NCBI GenBank assembly: GCA_943331295.2
Contig: CALQLA020000020.1
Coordinates: forward strand, 1-64,000
Direction of reading: 5' to 3'
DNA length: 64,000 nucleotides
From: Bordetella parapertussis
GTDB lineage: Bacteria > Pseudomonadota > Gammaproteobacteria > Burkholderiales > Casimicrobiaceae
A program made the translations under genes and the position numbers. The notes under the pieces were generated by a model. The model did no database searches. It was not told the DNA's origin and saw only the letters and a list, made by a program, of their open reading frames with translations. The stretch's first letter is position 1. Each line of letters begins with the position of its first letter. Positions 33,763 to 42,656 of the stretch are shown here, piece by piece.

Positions 33763-34542
33763 TCAGCGCACGGCCCGCAGCAGGCCGCCGTCGACCTGGA
33801 TCGCGGTGCCGGTGATGTAGCGGCCCTTCGGCGATACCAGCAGCGCAACGAGGTTGGCGATGTCGCCGGTGGTGCCCACGCGCTTCATCGGAATCTCGTC
33901 GGTGAGCCGCGCCTTGACCAGGTCGGCGGGCTCGCTGCCCGCGGCGAAGACCTTCTGCAGCCGCGTGGTGTCGATGTAGCCCGGGCAGATCGTGTTGACG
34001 TTGATGCCGTGCGGCGCGACCTCGAGCGACAGCGTCTTCGCGTAGCCGATGACGCCCGACCAGGTCGCGACCGACAGCGCGAAGCCGGGGATCGGCTGGA
34101 TCGCCGAGATGGCGGTGATGTTGAGGATGCTGCCGCCGCCGCGCTCCAGCATCGACGGCACCGCCTCGCGCGCCATCCGCACGACGTACATCAGGTTCTG
34201 CTCTACCGCCTTCGCCCACGCGAGGTCGTCGAAGGACAGCGCCGCGCCGAGCGGCGGCGCGCCGTCGTTGTTGACCAGGATGTCTATCCCGCCGAGTTCG
34301 CGCCGGACCGTCGCCGCCACCCGCGCGCAGTCCTCGGCGCGACGGCAGTCGGCCTGCACCGGCAGCACCGTGGCGCCGGTCCCGGCCCGGATGCGCTCCG
34401 CCGCGGCGACGAGGTCCGCCTCGCGCCGCGCCGTGATCGCGACCACCGCGCCCTCCTCCGCCAGCGTGTGCGCGATGCCGTAGCCGATGCCCTGGCTGGC
34501 GCCGCCGACGATCGCGACCTTGCCTTCGAGGCCGAGCTTCAT
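33763..34542 (-). CDS. SDR-family protein without the canonical YxxxK
   Basis: The product is 259 aa. The Rossmann motif GGASQGIGYGIA (about 14-25), NNDG in place of NNAG, and the C-terminal PGYIDTTRL are SDR features. Where YxxxK is expected, the sequence reads LSVATWSGVIGYAKTL. Aligned on GVIG, the catalytic Tyr is Ser and the Lys is Trp. The Ser of the tetrad (ITAIS) seems present. It may use another mechanism, or bind a nucleotide without redox chemistry. The start overlaps the amidohydrolase stop by 4 bp. Confidence 0.82.
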   Translation of the reverse strand: MKLGLEGKVAIVGGASQGIGYGIAHTLAEEGAVVAITARREADLVAAAERIRAGTGATVLPVQADCRRAEDCARVAATVRRELGGIDILVNNDGAPPLGAALSFDDLAWAKAVEQNLMYVVRMAREAVPSMLERGGGSILNITAISAIQPIPGFALSVATWSGVIGYAKTLSLEVAPHGINVNTICPGYIDTTRLQKVFAAGSEPADLVKARLTDEIPMKRVGTTGDIANLVALLVSPKGRYITGTAIQVDGGLLRAVR

Positions 34543-35399
34543 GGCCGCTTCATCGCCGCGAGAAAGCGCTCGGCGTTGTTGAGGAAGACGTCCTGCAGCA
34601 CGTCGTCGGCGTAGCCCTCGCTGCGCCAGTCGCGCAGCAGCCGCTCGTAGGTGAACAGCGGGTAGTCGGCGCCGAACATGACCCGGTCGCGCAGGCGGCG
34701 CGGAATCTCGTGCTTCAGGTCCGGCGTGAAGTACTTGGGCGACCAGCCGTGCACCTCGTACCAGATGTTGCGCTTGTGCATCAGCACGGCGATGGTCTCG
34801 GGCTGCCACGGCCAGCCGGGCCGGGCGGCGACGATCTTCATCTGCGGGTGCGCGGCGGCCACGCGGTCGAGGTGGCGCGGATGGCAGTCGTCGAGGATGA
34901 TGCCGTCGCCGCCGGGCAGCCCGGCGCCCAGCCCGGTGGTGCCGACGAAGATCAGCACCGGAATCCCGGCCTCGATGCACAGCGCGTAGAAGGGCTTCCA
35001 GGCCGGATCGCTCGCGGGGCCGCTGCCCGAGCCCGACACGGCGAAGCCGATGAACCCCGGCGCGTGGTCGATGCAGCGCCGCAGTTCGCGCACGCCGTCG
35101 GCCCCGGTGTGCGGGTCGACGTGGATCCAGTGCCCCAGCACCACGTCGGGATGGGCGCGCTGCGTGGCGAAGCCGTAGTCGTGGACGGACCGGGCCTCCT
35201 CCAGAGGGATGTACTTCGTGTAGCCGAAGTCGAGCACCGTGCGCACGTCGCTCTTGCGGAAGTAGTCGGCCATCTCGTCCTCGGTCGCGTACTTCGGCTC
35301 CGAGTTCCACGTCTTCTTCTGCTGCGCGAGCTCCGCCTCCGTGCGCAGCGCGTAGCCGCGCTTCGTCCCCCAGTGGGAATGGATGTCGATCATCTTCAT
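34539..35399 (-). CDS. Amidohydrolase (ACMSD-like, Amidohydrolase_2) family protein
   Basis: The product is 286 aa. The N-terminal metal motif is MIDIHSHWG (the HxH ligands). Later come GHWIHVDPH and the Asp-containing MFGADYPLFTYE, as in Amidohydrolase_2 proteins. Members of this family either hydrolyse rings and esters or decarboxylate aromatic acids; the sequence alone does not say which. It follows livF by 3 bp and overlaps the SDR gene, so it belongs to the operon. Confidence 0.84.
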   Translation of the reverse strand: MKMIDIHSHWGTKRGYALRTEAELAQQKKTWNSEPKYATEDEMADYFRKSDVRTVLDFGYTKYIPLEEARSVHDYGFATQRAHPDVVLGHWIHVDPHTGADGVRELRRCIDHAPGFIGFAVSGSGSGPASDPAWKPFYALCIEAGIPVLIFVGTTGLGAGLPGGDGIILDDCHPRHLDRVAAAHPQMKIVAARPGWPWQPETIAVLMHKRNIWYEVHGWSPKYFTPDLKHEIPRRLRDRVMFGADYPLFTYERLLRDWRSEGYADDVLQDVFLNNAERFLAAMKRP

Positions 35400-35402
35400 G
35401 GT

Positions 35403-36113
35403 CTAGTGGCCTGCTCCAAGGTAGGTTTGTTCGATGCGGGCGTCGCGCAGCAGGTCGGCACCCGTGCCGTCGAACGCGACGGCGCCGTTCTCCAGCACGT
35501 AGCAGTGGTGGGCGATCCGCAGCACCTTGCGCGCGTTCTGCTCGGCGATCAGGATCGACGCGCCGGCGGCGTGGATCGCGACGACGCGCTCGAGGATCGT
35601 GTCGAAGGCCTTCGGCGCGAGGCCGAGCGACGGCTCGTCCAGCAGCAGGAGCTTCGGGTTGCCCATCAGCGCGCGGCCCAGCGCCAGCATCTGCTGCTCG
35701 CCGCCGGACAGGTATGCGGCCGCCTGCCCGCCGCGCTGCGCCAGCACGGGGAACATCTCGTGGACGAGGGCGAGCCGCTGCCGCGCCGCGGCGCGGTCGG
35801 TCTGCAGGTACGCGCCCAGCTCGAGGTTCTCGCGCACGGTCATCGAGCCGAACAGCATCCGCCCCTGCGGCACCTGGACCACGCCCTGCCGCACGACGGC
35901 GTCGGGTGCCGCGTTGGCGAGCTCGGCGCCGTCGAAGCAGATCTGCCCGCCACGCACCGGGTTGAGTCCCGAGATCGCCCGCAGCAGCGCGGTCTTGCCG
36001 GCGCCGTTGGGGCCCAGCACGCCGACGATCGCGTTGTCGGGCACGACCAGCGCGACGCCCTTCAGCACGTCGACGCCGGTGTAGCCCGAGCGCAGCGACT
36101 CAATCCGCAGCAT
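35403..36113 (-). CDS. Branched-chain-amino-acid-type ABC transporter ATPase (LivF-like)
   Basis: The product is 236 aa. Walker A GPNGAGKT, signature LSGGEQQML and Walker B LLLLDEPSLGL are intact, and the C-terminal segment QTYLG is typical of LivF. It pairs with the LivG-like ATPase, with which it overlaps by 14 bp. It powers import of a small carboxylate, probably not a branched-chain amino acid given the catabolic genes around it. Confidence 0.93.
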   Translation of the reverse strand: MLRIESLRSGYTGVDVLKGVALVVPDNAIVGVLGPNGAGKTALLRAISGLNPVRGGQICFDGAELANAAPDAVVRQGVVQVPQGRMLFGSMTVRENLELGAYLQTDRAAARQRLALVHEMFPVLAQRGGQAAAYLSGGEQQMLALGRALMGNPKLLLLDEPSLGLAPKAFDTILERVVAIHAAGASILIAEQNARKVLRIAHHCYVLENGAVAFDGTGADLLRDARIEQTYLGAGH

Positions 36114-36882
36114 CGGTCGCCTCCTCGCCGAGATAGGCGTCGATGACGATGCGGTTCGTCTGCACCTCCGCCGGCGTGCCCTCGGCGATCACGCTGCCGT
36201 ACTGCATCACCGTCACCGTGTGGGCGAGCGCCATCATCACGCGCATGTTGTGCTCGATCACCAGCAGCGTGATGTTCTGCGACTCGGCGAGCGAGCGCGC
36301 CGCGGCGATCGCGCGGTCGGCCTCGGATGCGCTCATTCCGGAGGTCGGCTCGTCCAGCAGCAGGAGCTTCGGGCGCGCGGCAAGCGCGCGCGCGAGGTCC
36401 ATCCGCTTCAGCACGCCGAACGGCAGTTCCGAGGCCGGCGCATCGCGCCACGCGAGGAGGTCGAAGCGCTCCAGCACGGCGAGCGCCTCGTCCATCGCGG
36501 CGCGCTCGCGGCGGCGCGCGAGCGGCGTGGCAAAGGCCGCATGGACGAACGGCACGCGCTCGTGCCGGAAGACGCCCAGCACCACGTTGTCCAGCACCGA
36601 CATCTCGCCGAACGGCTCGACGTGCTGGAACGTGCGGCCGATGCCGAGGCGGCTGATCGCGTGCGCCGGCAGGCCGGAGACCGGCTGGCCGTCGAGCAGC
36701 ACCCGGCCCTGCGCGATCGGAACGACGCCGGTGATCGCGTTGATGGCGGTGGTCTTGCCGGCGCCGTTGGGGCCGATCAGCCCGCGGATCTCTCCGGGCG
36801 CAACGCGGAGCGACAGCTCGCGCACCGCCACCAGCCCGCCGAAGCGCACCGAGACCGCGTCCAGCGTGAGCCGGTCGGTCAT
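36100..36882 (-). CDS. Branched-chain-amino-acid-type ABC transporter ATPase (LivG-like)
   Basis: The product is 260 aa. Walker A is GPNGAGKTT and Walker B LLLLDEPTSGM. The ABC signature position reads ELPFGVLKRMDLARAL instead of the classical LSYG(E/Q)QR; the same weak signature is common in LivG-like proteins. The Liv-specific extension follows IGRTFQHVEPF. The start overlaps livM by 4 bp. Confidence 0.92.
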   Translation of the reverse strand: MTDRLTLDAVSVRFGGLVAVRELSLRVAPGEIRGLIGPNGAGKTTAINAITGVVPIAQGRVLLDGQPVSGLPAHAISRLGIGRTFQHVEPFGEMSVLDNVVLGVFRHERVPFVHAAFATPLARRRERAAMDEALAVLERFDLLAWRDAPASELPFGVLKRMDLARALAARPKLLLLDEPTSGMSASEADRAIAAARSLAESQNITLLVIEHNMRVMMALAHTVTVMQYGSVIAEGTPAEVQTNRIVIDAYLGEEATDAAD

Positions 36883-37841
36883 GGCGCCGGCGCCGCGTTC
36901 GCCGGCGGCGCGCGGCGCAGCCGCGCAGTCGCCTTGTGCCACACCGTGATGAGCCCGTGCGGCAGGAAGATGAGGAAGCCCAGCAGGATCAGCGTGTAGA
37001 TGATGTCGCTGTATTCCTTGACCGGCCGCAGCGCCTCCGGCAGCGCCGAGAGCACCGCGGCCCCGAGCACCGAGCCGCCGACCGAGCCCATGCCGCCGAC
37101 GACGATGAAGGTGATCTGCCGCAGCGCGGCCGAGACGCCGAACTCGACCGGGTCGATGAAGCCGACGACGATCGCCTGCAGCCCGCCGGCGACGCCCGCG
37201 TACGCCGCGGACAGCGCGAACGCCGCCAGCCGCACCCGGTGCACCGACACGCCCAGCGCCTGCGCCGCATGGGGCGACAGCCGCACCGCGTTCAGCTCGC
37301 GCCCGACGCGCGAGGCGAGCAGGTTGCGCGCCGTCCAGATCGCCAGCGCGCAGCAGCCGAGGACGATCAGGAACCGCGCGTATTCGCTGACCACGACCCC
37401 GCCCAGCGCCGCCTTGGGCACGGCGAGGCCACGCACGCCGCCGGTGACGCCGGCGAATTCCTCGATCACGATCTGCACGATCTGCAGGAACCCGAGCGTC
37501 GCCAGCGCGAGGTAGATGCCGGAGAGGCGGCTCGCCGGTGCGCCGAGCAGCGCGCCCATGCCTGCCGCCAGCGCGGCGCCCGCCGGGACGGCCGCCCAGA
37601 ACGGGACGCCGAACTTCGCGGCGAGCAGCGTCGAGCCGTACGCGCCGATCGCCATGAACGATGAATGGCACAGCGAGATCTGCCCGGAGTTGCCGGTCAC
37701 GAGGTTCAGGCCGACGGCCGCGATGACGTTGATCATCGCAAGGCTCATCAGGTAGATCGGATAGCTGCCGAGCTTCGCCGCCGCCGCGCCGGCGAGCGCC
37801 GCGGCGACGAGCAGGACGAGCGTGAGCCGGCCGCCCTTCAT
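36879..37841 (-). CDS. Branched-chain-amino-acid-type ABC permease (LivM-like)
   Basis: The product is 320 aa with about nine to ten hydrophobic helices. It has the LivM landmarks LNLVTGNSGQISLCHSSFMAIGAY near the N-terminus, GIYLALATLGF, and the cytoplasmic coupling segment after RDLL-like NLLASRVGRELNAVR. The tail ends in a basic, Pro-rich stretch. It forms the transmembrane pore with LivH, which is 2 bp upstream. Confidence 0.93.
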   Translation of the reverse strand: MKGGRLTLVLLVAAALAGAAAAKLGSYPIYLMSLAMINVIAAVGLNLVTGNSGQISLCHSSFMAIGAYGSTLLAAKFGVPFWAAVPAGAALAAGMGALLGAPASRLSGIYLALATLGFLQIVQIVIEEFAGVTGGVRGLAVPKAALGGVVVSEYARFLIVLGCCALAIWTARNLLASRVGRELNAVRLSPHAAQALGVSVHRVRLAAFALSAAYAGVAGGLQAIVVGFIDPVEFGVSAALRQITFIVVGGMGSVGGSVLGAAVLSALPEALRPVKEYSDIIYTLILLGFLIFLPHGLITVWHKATARLRRAPPANAAPAP

Positions 37842-37843
37842 CG

Positions 37844-38719
37844 TCAGACCCGCTTCACTTCGGCGCTGCCGAAGAGCCCCTGCGGGCGGAACACGAGCAG
37901 CACCATCAGCAGGATGAACGGCACGAGGTTCTTGAACGCGCTGCCGATCAGCACGCCGGAGTAGGTCTCGATGAGGCCCACCGCGAGGCCGCCGACGATC
38001 GCGCCGGGGATGCTCGTGAACCCGCCGATCACTGCGCCCAGCAGCCCGCGCATGATCAGCTGGCCGATCTCGGGATTGATGCCGATCAGCGGCGCGACGA
38101 GCAGGCCGGCGAGCGCGCCGATCGCCGTGCTGATCGCCCACGACCAGCGGTAGACGGTGGTCACGCGGATGCCCATCAGCCGCGCCGCCTCGGCATTCAC
38201 CGACACCGCGCGCATCGCCATCCCGAGCCGGGTCCAGCGGAAGAACAGGATCACGGCGAGCGTCACCAGCAGCGTGCAGGCGAAGATCCACACCGACGTC
38301 GGGTTGAAGCGCAGCCCGGCGGCGACGATGGGATCGGTGCCGAACGGCCCGTCGATGCTGTTCGGGCTGTCGCCGAAGCGGACCGAGATGATGCCCTTGA
38401 TCAGCAGTCCGATCGCGAACGTCGCGATCACCAGCGTGAACTCGGGCGCCTTGACGATCGGCCGGATCAGCACGCGCTCGACGACGATGCCGCCGACGGC
38501 GCCCAGCGCCAGCACGCAGGCGAGGACGACCGGATAGGGGAGCGCCAGCTGGGTGAGCACCAGCGCGATGTAGGCGCCCAGCGTCACGTTCTCGCCCTGG
38601 CCGAAGTTCAGCACGCCCGACGCCTTGAACGGGATCACGATCGCCAGCGCGACCAGCGCGTAGATGCTGCCGACGCTGATGCCGGCAATGGCGAGTTGAA
38701 CGGCGAGCGTGGCGGTCAT
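37844..38719 (-). CDS. Branched-chain-amino-acid-type ABC permease (LivH-like)
   Basis: The product is 291 aa and highly hydrophobic. It has GSIYALVALAIVIPFKASGVLNFGQGE at the start, the coupling helix TRLGMAMRAVSVNAEAARLMGI in the middle, and GAFTSIPGA-like GGFTSIPGAIVGGLAVG near the end. This is the standard LivH pattern. The gap of 180 bp to the upstream binding-protein gene is GC-rich with no visible gene, and may hold a processing or attenuation hairpin that lowers permease relative to binding-protein expression. Confidence 0.93.
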   Translation of the reverse strand: MTATLAVQLAIAGISVGSIYALVALAIVIPFKASGVLNFGQGENVTLGAYIALVLTQLALPYPVVLACVLALGAVGGIVVERVLIRPIVKAPEFTLVIATFAIGLLIKGIISVRFGDSPNSIDGPFGTDPIVAAGLRFNPTSVWIFACTLLVTLAVILFFRWTRLGMAMRAVSVNAEAARLMGIRVTTVYRWSWAISTAIGALAGLLVAPLIGINPEIGQLIMRGLLGAVIGGFTSIPGAIVGGLAVGLIETYSGVLIGSAFKNLVPFILLMVLLVFRPQGLFGSAEVKRV

Positions 38720-38899
38720 CGCGTCGGGAAGTCGGGGCCGGAGGGTGGCGCGGCGGCGGCGCGGCGACCGGCCGCGGGAACGGTGGCGGGGATCACGCCG
38801 TGCGTCCGGCGCAATGCCCGCGTGCGCGCCGGGCCGCAGCTGCCGGCCCCGCCGCGCAACGCGCGCAGCGGGCCCGGACGTGCAGCCGCGGCAGCGGCT

Positions 38900-40105
38900 T
38901 CAGTTGTAGCGCTTGAGGATGTCGCTCTCGCGCGTGCTCGACCACTGGACGGGTTCCCACTGGCCGTCCTTGACCACCATCGGCACCAGCGTCAGGTTCC
39001 CGATGTGGTGCTTGGTCGAGAACGTCCGCGGCGTGGCGACGGGACCGACACGGTAGTTCTGGATCCCCTCCAGCGCCTTGATGAGGCTGTCGGTCGTCAG
39101 GTTGGCGCCGGCGCGCTTCATGCCCTCGGCCAGCACGTACATGTCGCCGTACGCGAGCAGGTCGAAGTTGTTCGGACGGCCGGAGGGCGCGCTCGGGTAC
39201 TCCTTCTTCCAGGCGGCTTCCCACTTGACCATGTCCGCCGCCTTCGAGCCCGGCAGGTAGGGGATGAGCGAGAAGCCCATCACGCCTTCGGCGGAGGTCT
39301 TGGCCGCGGCGACGAGCGCCGGGTCGACCATGTTGCTGCCGATGAAGAACGGCTGCTTCAGGCCGAGTTCCTTCGCCTGCCGCATCGCGATCGCCGCCTC
39401 GGCCGGGTTGCCGAAGAAGGCGATCACGTCGGGGTTGGACTTCTGCACCTCGACCAGCTGCGGGGTGAAGTCCTTGTCGCCGATGTTGAACTCGACGCGG
39501 GCCACCGGCGCCATCTGGAACCAGGTCTTCAGCTTGTCGGCCGTGGCGTCGCCTTCGTTGCGCGGGTATTCCTCGCGCCCGCTCATGATCGCGATCCGCT
39601 TCGCCTTGTAGTAGGTGACGAGGAACTCGGCGTAGAGCTCGCCGTAGCGCGCCGACTCGGTGGTGCCGCCGCGGAACAGGTTCTTCGCGTGCGGCCAGGT
39701 CACCGGCGGCGCCGAGGCGATCGACACGTAGTACGGGAGGCCCTTCTCCTTCATGTAGTCGACGGCACCGACCGTGGCGTTGCTGCCCCCGACCGACATC
39801 ACGACGAAGACCTTGTCCTGCTCGACGAGCTTCTTGACCGCGGCCAGCGCCTTCGTCGGCGAGTGGCCGTCATCCTCGAACACGGCGGCGATCTTGCGCC
39901 CGTTGATCCCGCCCGCGGCGTTGATTTCCTTGATCGCGAGCAGCATCCCGTCGCGACCGGCGAGGCCGATGTAGGCGGCCGGCCCGGTGATCGGCCCGTG
40001 CGCGCCAACGGTGATCGTGTCCGCGGTCACGCCCTGTTGCTGGGCGGCGATTGGCAGCGCGAGGGCGAGCAGCACCCCGCCTGCGGCAAGCAGCAGCTTC
40101 TTCAT
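38900..40105 (-). CDS. Periplasmic substrate-binding protein, LivK/type I family
   Basis: The product is 401 aa. A signal peptide (MKKLLLAAGGVLLALALPIAA) precedes a Peripla_BP_6 domain with GPAAYIGLAGRDGMLLAIKEINAAGGINGRKI and a conserved SVGGSNATVGAVDYMKE. It delivers the substrate to LivHMGF. A strong AGGAGGAG ribosome site precedes the ATG. It is the first gene of the eight-gene unit ending with the acyl-CoA ligase. Confidence 0.93.
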   Translation of the reverse strand: MKKLLLAAGGVLLALALPIAAQQQGVTADTITVGAHGPITGPAAYIGLAGRDGMLLAIKEINAAGGINGRKIAAVFEDDGHSPTKALAAVKKLVEQDKVFVVMSVGGSNATVGAVDYMKEKGLPYYVSIASAPPVTWPHAKNLFRGGTTESARYGELYAEFLVTYYKAKRIAIMSGREEYPRNEGDATADKLKTWFQMAPVARVEFNIGDKDFTPQLVEVQKSNPDVIAFFGNPAEAAIAMRQAKELGLKQPFFIGSNMVDPALVAAAKTSAEGVMGFSLIPYLPGSKAADMVKWEAAWKKEYPSAPSGRPNNFDLLAYGDMYVLAEGMKRAGANLTTDSLIKALEGIQNYRVGPVATPRTFSTKHHIGNLTLVPMVVKDGQWEPVQWSSTRESDILKRYN

Positions 40106-40144
40106 CGAACTCCTCCTGTGGCCTATGCGGCTTCAAAAAACTGA

Positions 40145-40156
40145 CTGAGCGCTCAG
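40145..40156. promoter_or_regulatory. Perfect 12-bp palindrome, candidate TetR operator
   Basis: CTGAGCGCTCAG lies 40 bp upstream of the binding-protein ATG and 218 bp from the divergent TetR gene. TGAGCGCTCA-type palindromes are common TetR-family sites. A half-site-like CCGCTCAG occurs near 40273. Binding by the neighbouring regulator is inferred. Confidence 0.6.
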
Positions 40157-40320
40157 AATATGGCCCGGTGCCGCGGCGTGTCAATATTGCGGCGCAGCAT
40201 GGGTCAGCAGTGGACGCGGCATGGCGCGGGGCTTGCCGACGGCATCGCTGCGCGGTTAATCTAACCTGACCAGCCGCTCAGAATCCTCCGCGTTCCCCCT
40301 GCCTCCTCCGTGTTTCCCCT

Positions 40321-40361
40321 GCCGTAGCCCGGGTTGAGCGCGGCGAAACCCGGGTTACGGC
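40321..40361. repeat. REP-like stem-loop upstream of the TetR gene
   Basis: Arms of 15 bp (GCCGTAGCCCGGGTT and its near complement, one mismatch) enclose an 11-nt loop. It ends 12 bp before the GTG start of the TetR gene, an unusual place for such an element, and could form a hairpin in the mRNA leader. Confidence 0.8.
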
Positions 40362-40373
40362 AGGACCGGCCGC

Positions 40374-41105
40374 GTGAACACGGGCCACGCCATTCACCGG
40401 AAACAGGCATCGAAAGTGTCGTCACCGCCGCCCATCCCGAGTCTCCGCCCGGTGCAACCCCGGCGCATCAAGACCGCCACCAAGAACCCGGAGCGCGTGC
40501 GCGAGCGGCGCGAGCGGCTCATCAACGCCGCGATCGAGGTTTTCATGGAGCGGGGGTTCCACAACGCGACCGTCCGCGACATCGGGCGCGTCGCGAACAT
40601 GACGCAGGGGACGATCTACAATTACGTCAGCTCGAAGGACGACATCCTGTACATGGTCTGCGACCGGATCGTCGCCGAGTACAACGACCAGGCGCGAAAG
40701 GCGCTGGAGGTCTCGCACGACCCCGTGGAACGGGTGCGGGGCGCGGTGCGGGCGATCTCGCAGGTGATGTACCGGCACCGCCGCGAGATCCTGCTGATCT
40801 ACCAGGACAGCCACCTCCTCGAGCCGCGCTCGCGCAAGGTGATCCTCGCCCGGGTGGAGGAATTCATCGGCATGTTCGAGCAGATCATCACCGATGCCGC
40901 CGGCGAACTGGAGGTGCCGCTGCCGCATCCCCACCTGTCGGCGAACATGCTGACGTTCCTGCCCGTGATGATCGCGCTGCGCGGCTGGTCGCTGAAGAAC
41001 GACGCGACGCCGGAGGCCGTGGTCGGGGAAATCAGCGACTTCGTCGTGCGCGGCCTCGGCTTCGGGGTTCCGCGACCCGCAAGACCCCATGGCGGACAGG
41101 GTTGA
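40374..41105 (+). CDS. TetR/AcrR-family transcriptional regulator
   Basis: The product is 243 aa from a GTG start; translation could instead begin further in, before the helix-turn-helix at residues about 45-90 (INAAIEVFMERGFHNATVRDIG...GTIYNYVSSKDDIL). The C-terminal ligand domain is of the TetR_C type with RREILLIYQDSHLLEPRSR, reminiscent of FadR/acyl-CoA-responsive members. It is divergent from the liv-type operon and probably represses it until a CoA ester or the substrate appears. Confidence 0.9.
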   Translation: MNTGHAIHRKQASKVSSPPPIPSLRPVQPRRIKTATKNPERVRERRERLINAAIEVFMERGFHNATVRDIGRVANMTQGTIYNYVSSKDDILYMVCDRIVAEYNDQARKALEVSHDPVERVRGAVRAISQVMYRHRREILLIYQDSHLLEPRSRKVILARVEEFIGMFEQIITDAAGELEVPLPHPHLSANMLTFLPVMIALRGWSLKNDATPEAVVGEISDFVVRGLGFGVPRPARPHGGQG

Positions 41106-41148
41106 ACCCGTGCCGACGCCCCCCGTTTCCGCGTAGACTCATCCCCGG

Positions 41149-41162
41149 TTGATCTGGCTCAA
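41149..41162 (+). promoter_or_regulatory. FNR/Anr-type box upstream of hemN
   Basis: TTGATCTGGCTCAA matches the consensus TTGAT-N4-ATCAA with one mismatch and ends 36 bp before the hemN ATG. Activation of hemN by FNR-type regulators under low oxygen is known in proteobacteria. A position so close to the start could also mean repression, depending on the transcription start. Confidence 0.6.
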
Positions 41163-41198
41163 TTCACCACCCGGAATCCGCTGGCACGATACTGGCCC

Positions 41199-42608
41199 AT
41201 GGACCCGACCTCACTGCATGCCCCCGCCGCGGGGCTTTCCTTCGATTCCGAGCTGATCAGGAAGTACGACGGCTTCGGCCCCCGCTACACGTCGTACCCG
41301 ACGGCCGACCGCTTTCACGCGAAGTTCGGCCCGGACAACCTCGCCAACGCGCTGCTCGCGCGGCAGGGCGCGGGCGCCGCGCAGCCGTTGTCGCTGTACG
41401 TGCACCTGCCGTTCTGCGACACGATCTGCTACTACTGCGCGTGCAACAAGGTCATCACCAAGGACCACGGCCGCTCCGCCAAGTACATCCGCTACCTGGG
41501 CCGCGAGATGGCCATCGTCGCGGGGCTGGTCGACGCCGGCGCGCCGGTGACGCAGCTGCACTGGGGCGGGGGCACGCCGACGTTCCTCTCGGCCGAGGAA
41601 ATGACCGACCTCATGGGGATGCTGCGTGGCACGTTCGCGTTCTCCGCCGACGCCGAGTGCTCGATCGAGATCGACCCGCGCAAGGTGTCCGCCGAGACGG
41701 TGGCGCTGCTCGCCCGGCTGGGCTTCAACCGGATGAGCCTCGGGGTCCAGGACTTCGACCACGACGTGCAGGTCGCGGTGAACCGGATCCAGAGCGAGGC
41801 CGAGACGCGGCTCGTGCTGGACGCGGCGCGGGCCAACGGCGTCACGTCGATCAACGTCGACCTGATCTACGGTCTGCCGCGGCAGACGATCCCCGGCTTC
41901 GCCGTCACGCTCGACCGCGTGATCGCCATGCTGCCCAGCCGGATCGCGCTCTACAACTACGCGCACGTCCCGCACATGTCGAAGCCGCAGCGGCGGATCA
42001 GCGAAGCCGAGTTGCCCACGCCGGAGGACAAGCTCGCGATCCTGCGCCTCGCGATTCAGAAGCTGACCGACGCCGGCTACGTCTACATCGGGATGGACCA
42101 CTTCGCCCGGCCCGACGACGAGCTCGCGGTGGCGCAGCGCGAGGGCAAGCTGCACCGCAATTTCCAGGGCTATTCGACGCAGGCCGACTGCGACCTGCTG
42201 TCCTTCGGCATCTCCGCCATCGGCAAGGTCGGGCGCACCTACAGCCAGAACGTGCGCACGCTGGACGACTACTACGCGCGGCTCGACGCCGGCACGCTGC
42301 CCTGCTTCCGCGGCTACGACCTCACCGCCGACGACGACCTGCGGCGCGACGTGATCCAGGCGCTGATGTGCCAGTTCCGCGTGCGCTACGCCGACATCGA
42401 GGCCGCGCACGGCATCGCGTTCGCGCCGACGTTCGCGACCGAGCTCGCGCTGCTGCAACCGCTCGCCGCCGACGGGCTGGTCGAGATCACGCCGGAAGGC
42501 ATCGATGTGACCCTGCGCGGCCGCCTGCTCGTGCGCAACGTCGCGATGGTGTTCGACCGCTTCCTGCGCGAGCAGACCGAGCGCGCGAGCTACTCGCGCG
42601 TGATCTAG
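41199..42608 (+). CDS. hemN: Oxygen-independent coproporphyrinogen III oxidase
   Basis: The product is 469 aa, full length for HemN. The radical SAM motif is CDTICYYCAC (Cys 73, 77 and 80, plus the extra Cys 82 characteristic of HemN), with HWGGGTPTFL and LYNYAHVPHMSKPQRRI. It decarboxylates coproporphyrinogen III to protoporphyrinogen IX without oxygen. The FNR-type box upstream agrees with anaerobic use. It is followed 48 bp later by the hemerythrin gene on the same strand. Confidence 0.96.
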   Translation: MDPTSLHAPAAGLSFDSELIRKYDGFGPRYTSYPTADRFHAKFGPDNLANALLARQGAGAAQPLSLYVHLPFCDTICYYCACNKVITKDHGRSAKYIRYLGREMAIVAGLVDAGAPVTQLHWGGGTPTFLSAEEMTDLMGMLRGTFAFSADAECSIEIDPRKVSAETVALLARLGFNRMSLGVQDFDHDVQVAVNRIQSEAETRLVLDAARANGVTSINVDLIYGLPRQTIPGFAVTLDRVIAMLPSRIALYNYAHVPHMSKPQRRISEAELPTPEDKLAILRLAIQKLTDAGYVYIGMDHFARPDDELAVAQREGKLHRNFQGYSTQADCDLLSFGISAIGKVGRTYSQNVRTLDDYYARLDAGTLPCFRGYDLTADDDLRRDVIQALMCQFRVRYADIEAAHGIAFAPTFATELALLQPLAADGLVEITPEGIDVTLRGRLLVRNVAMVFDRFLREQTERASYSRVI

Positions 42609-42656
42609 CGCCCCGCCGGCAGGACACCCGGCGCCGGGCAACCGAAGGAGAGGCTC

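Noticed and set aside
33763..34542. Standard 3-oxoacyl-ACP reductase (FabG)
   Set aside because: The catalytic Tyr and Lys are missing and no fatty-acid genes are adjacent.
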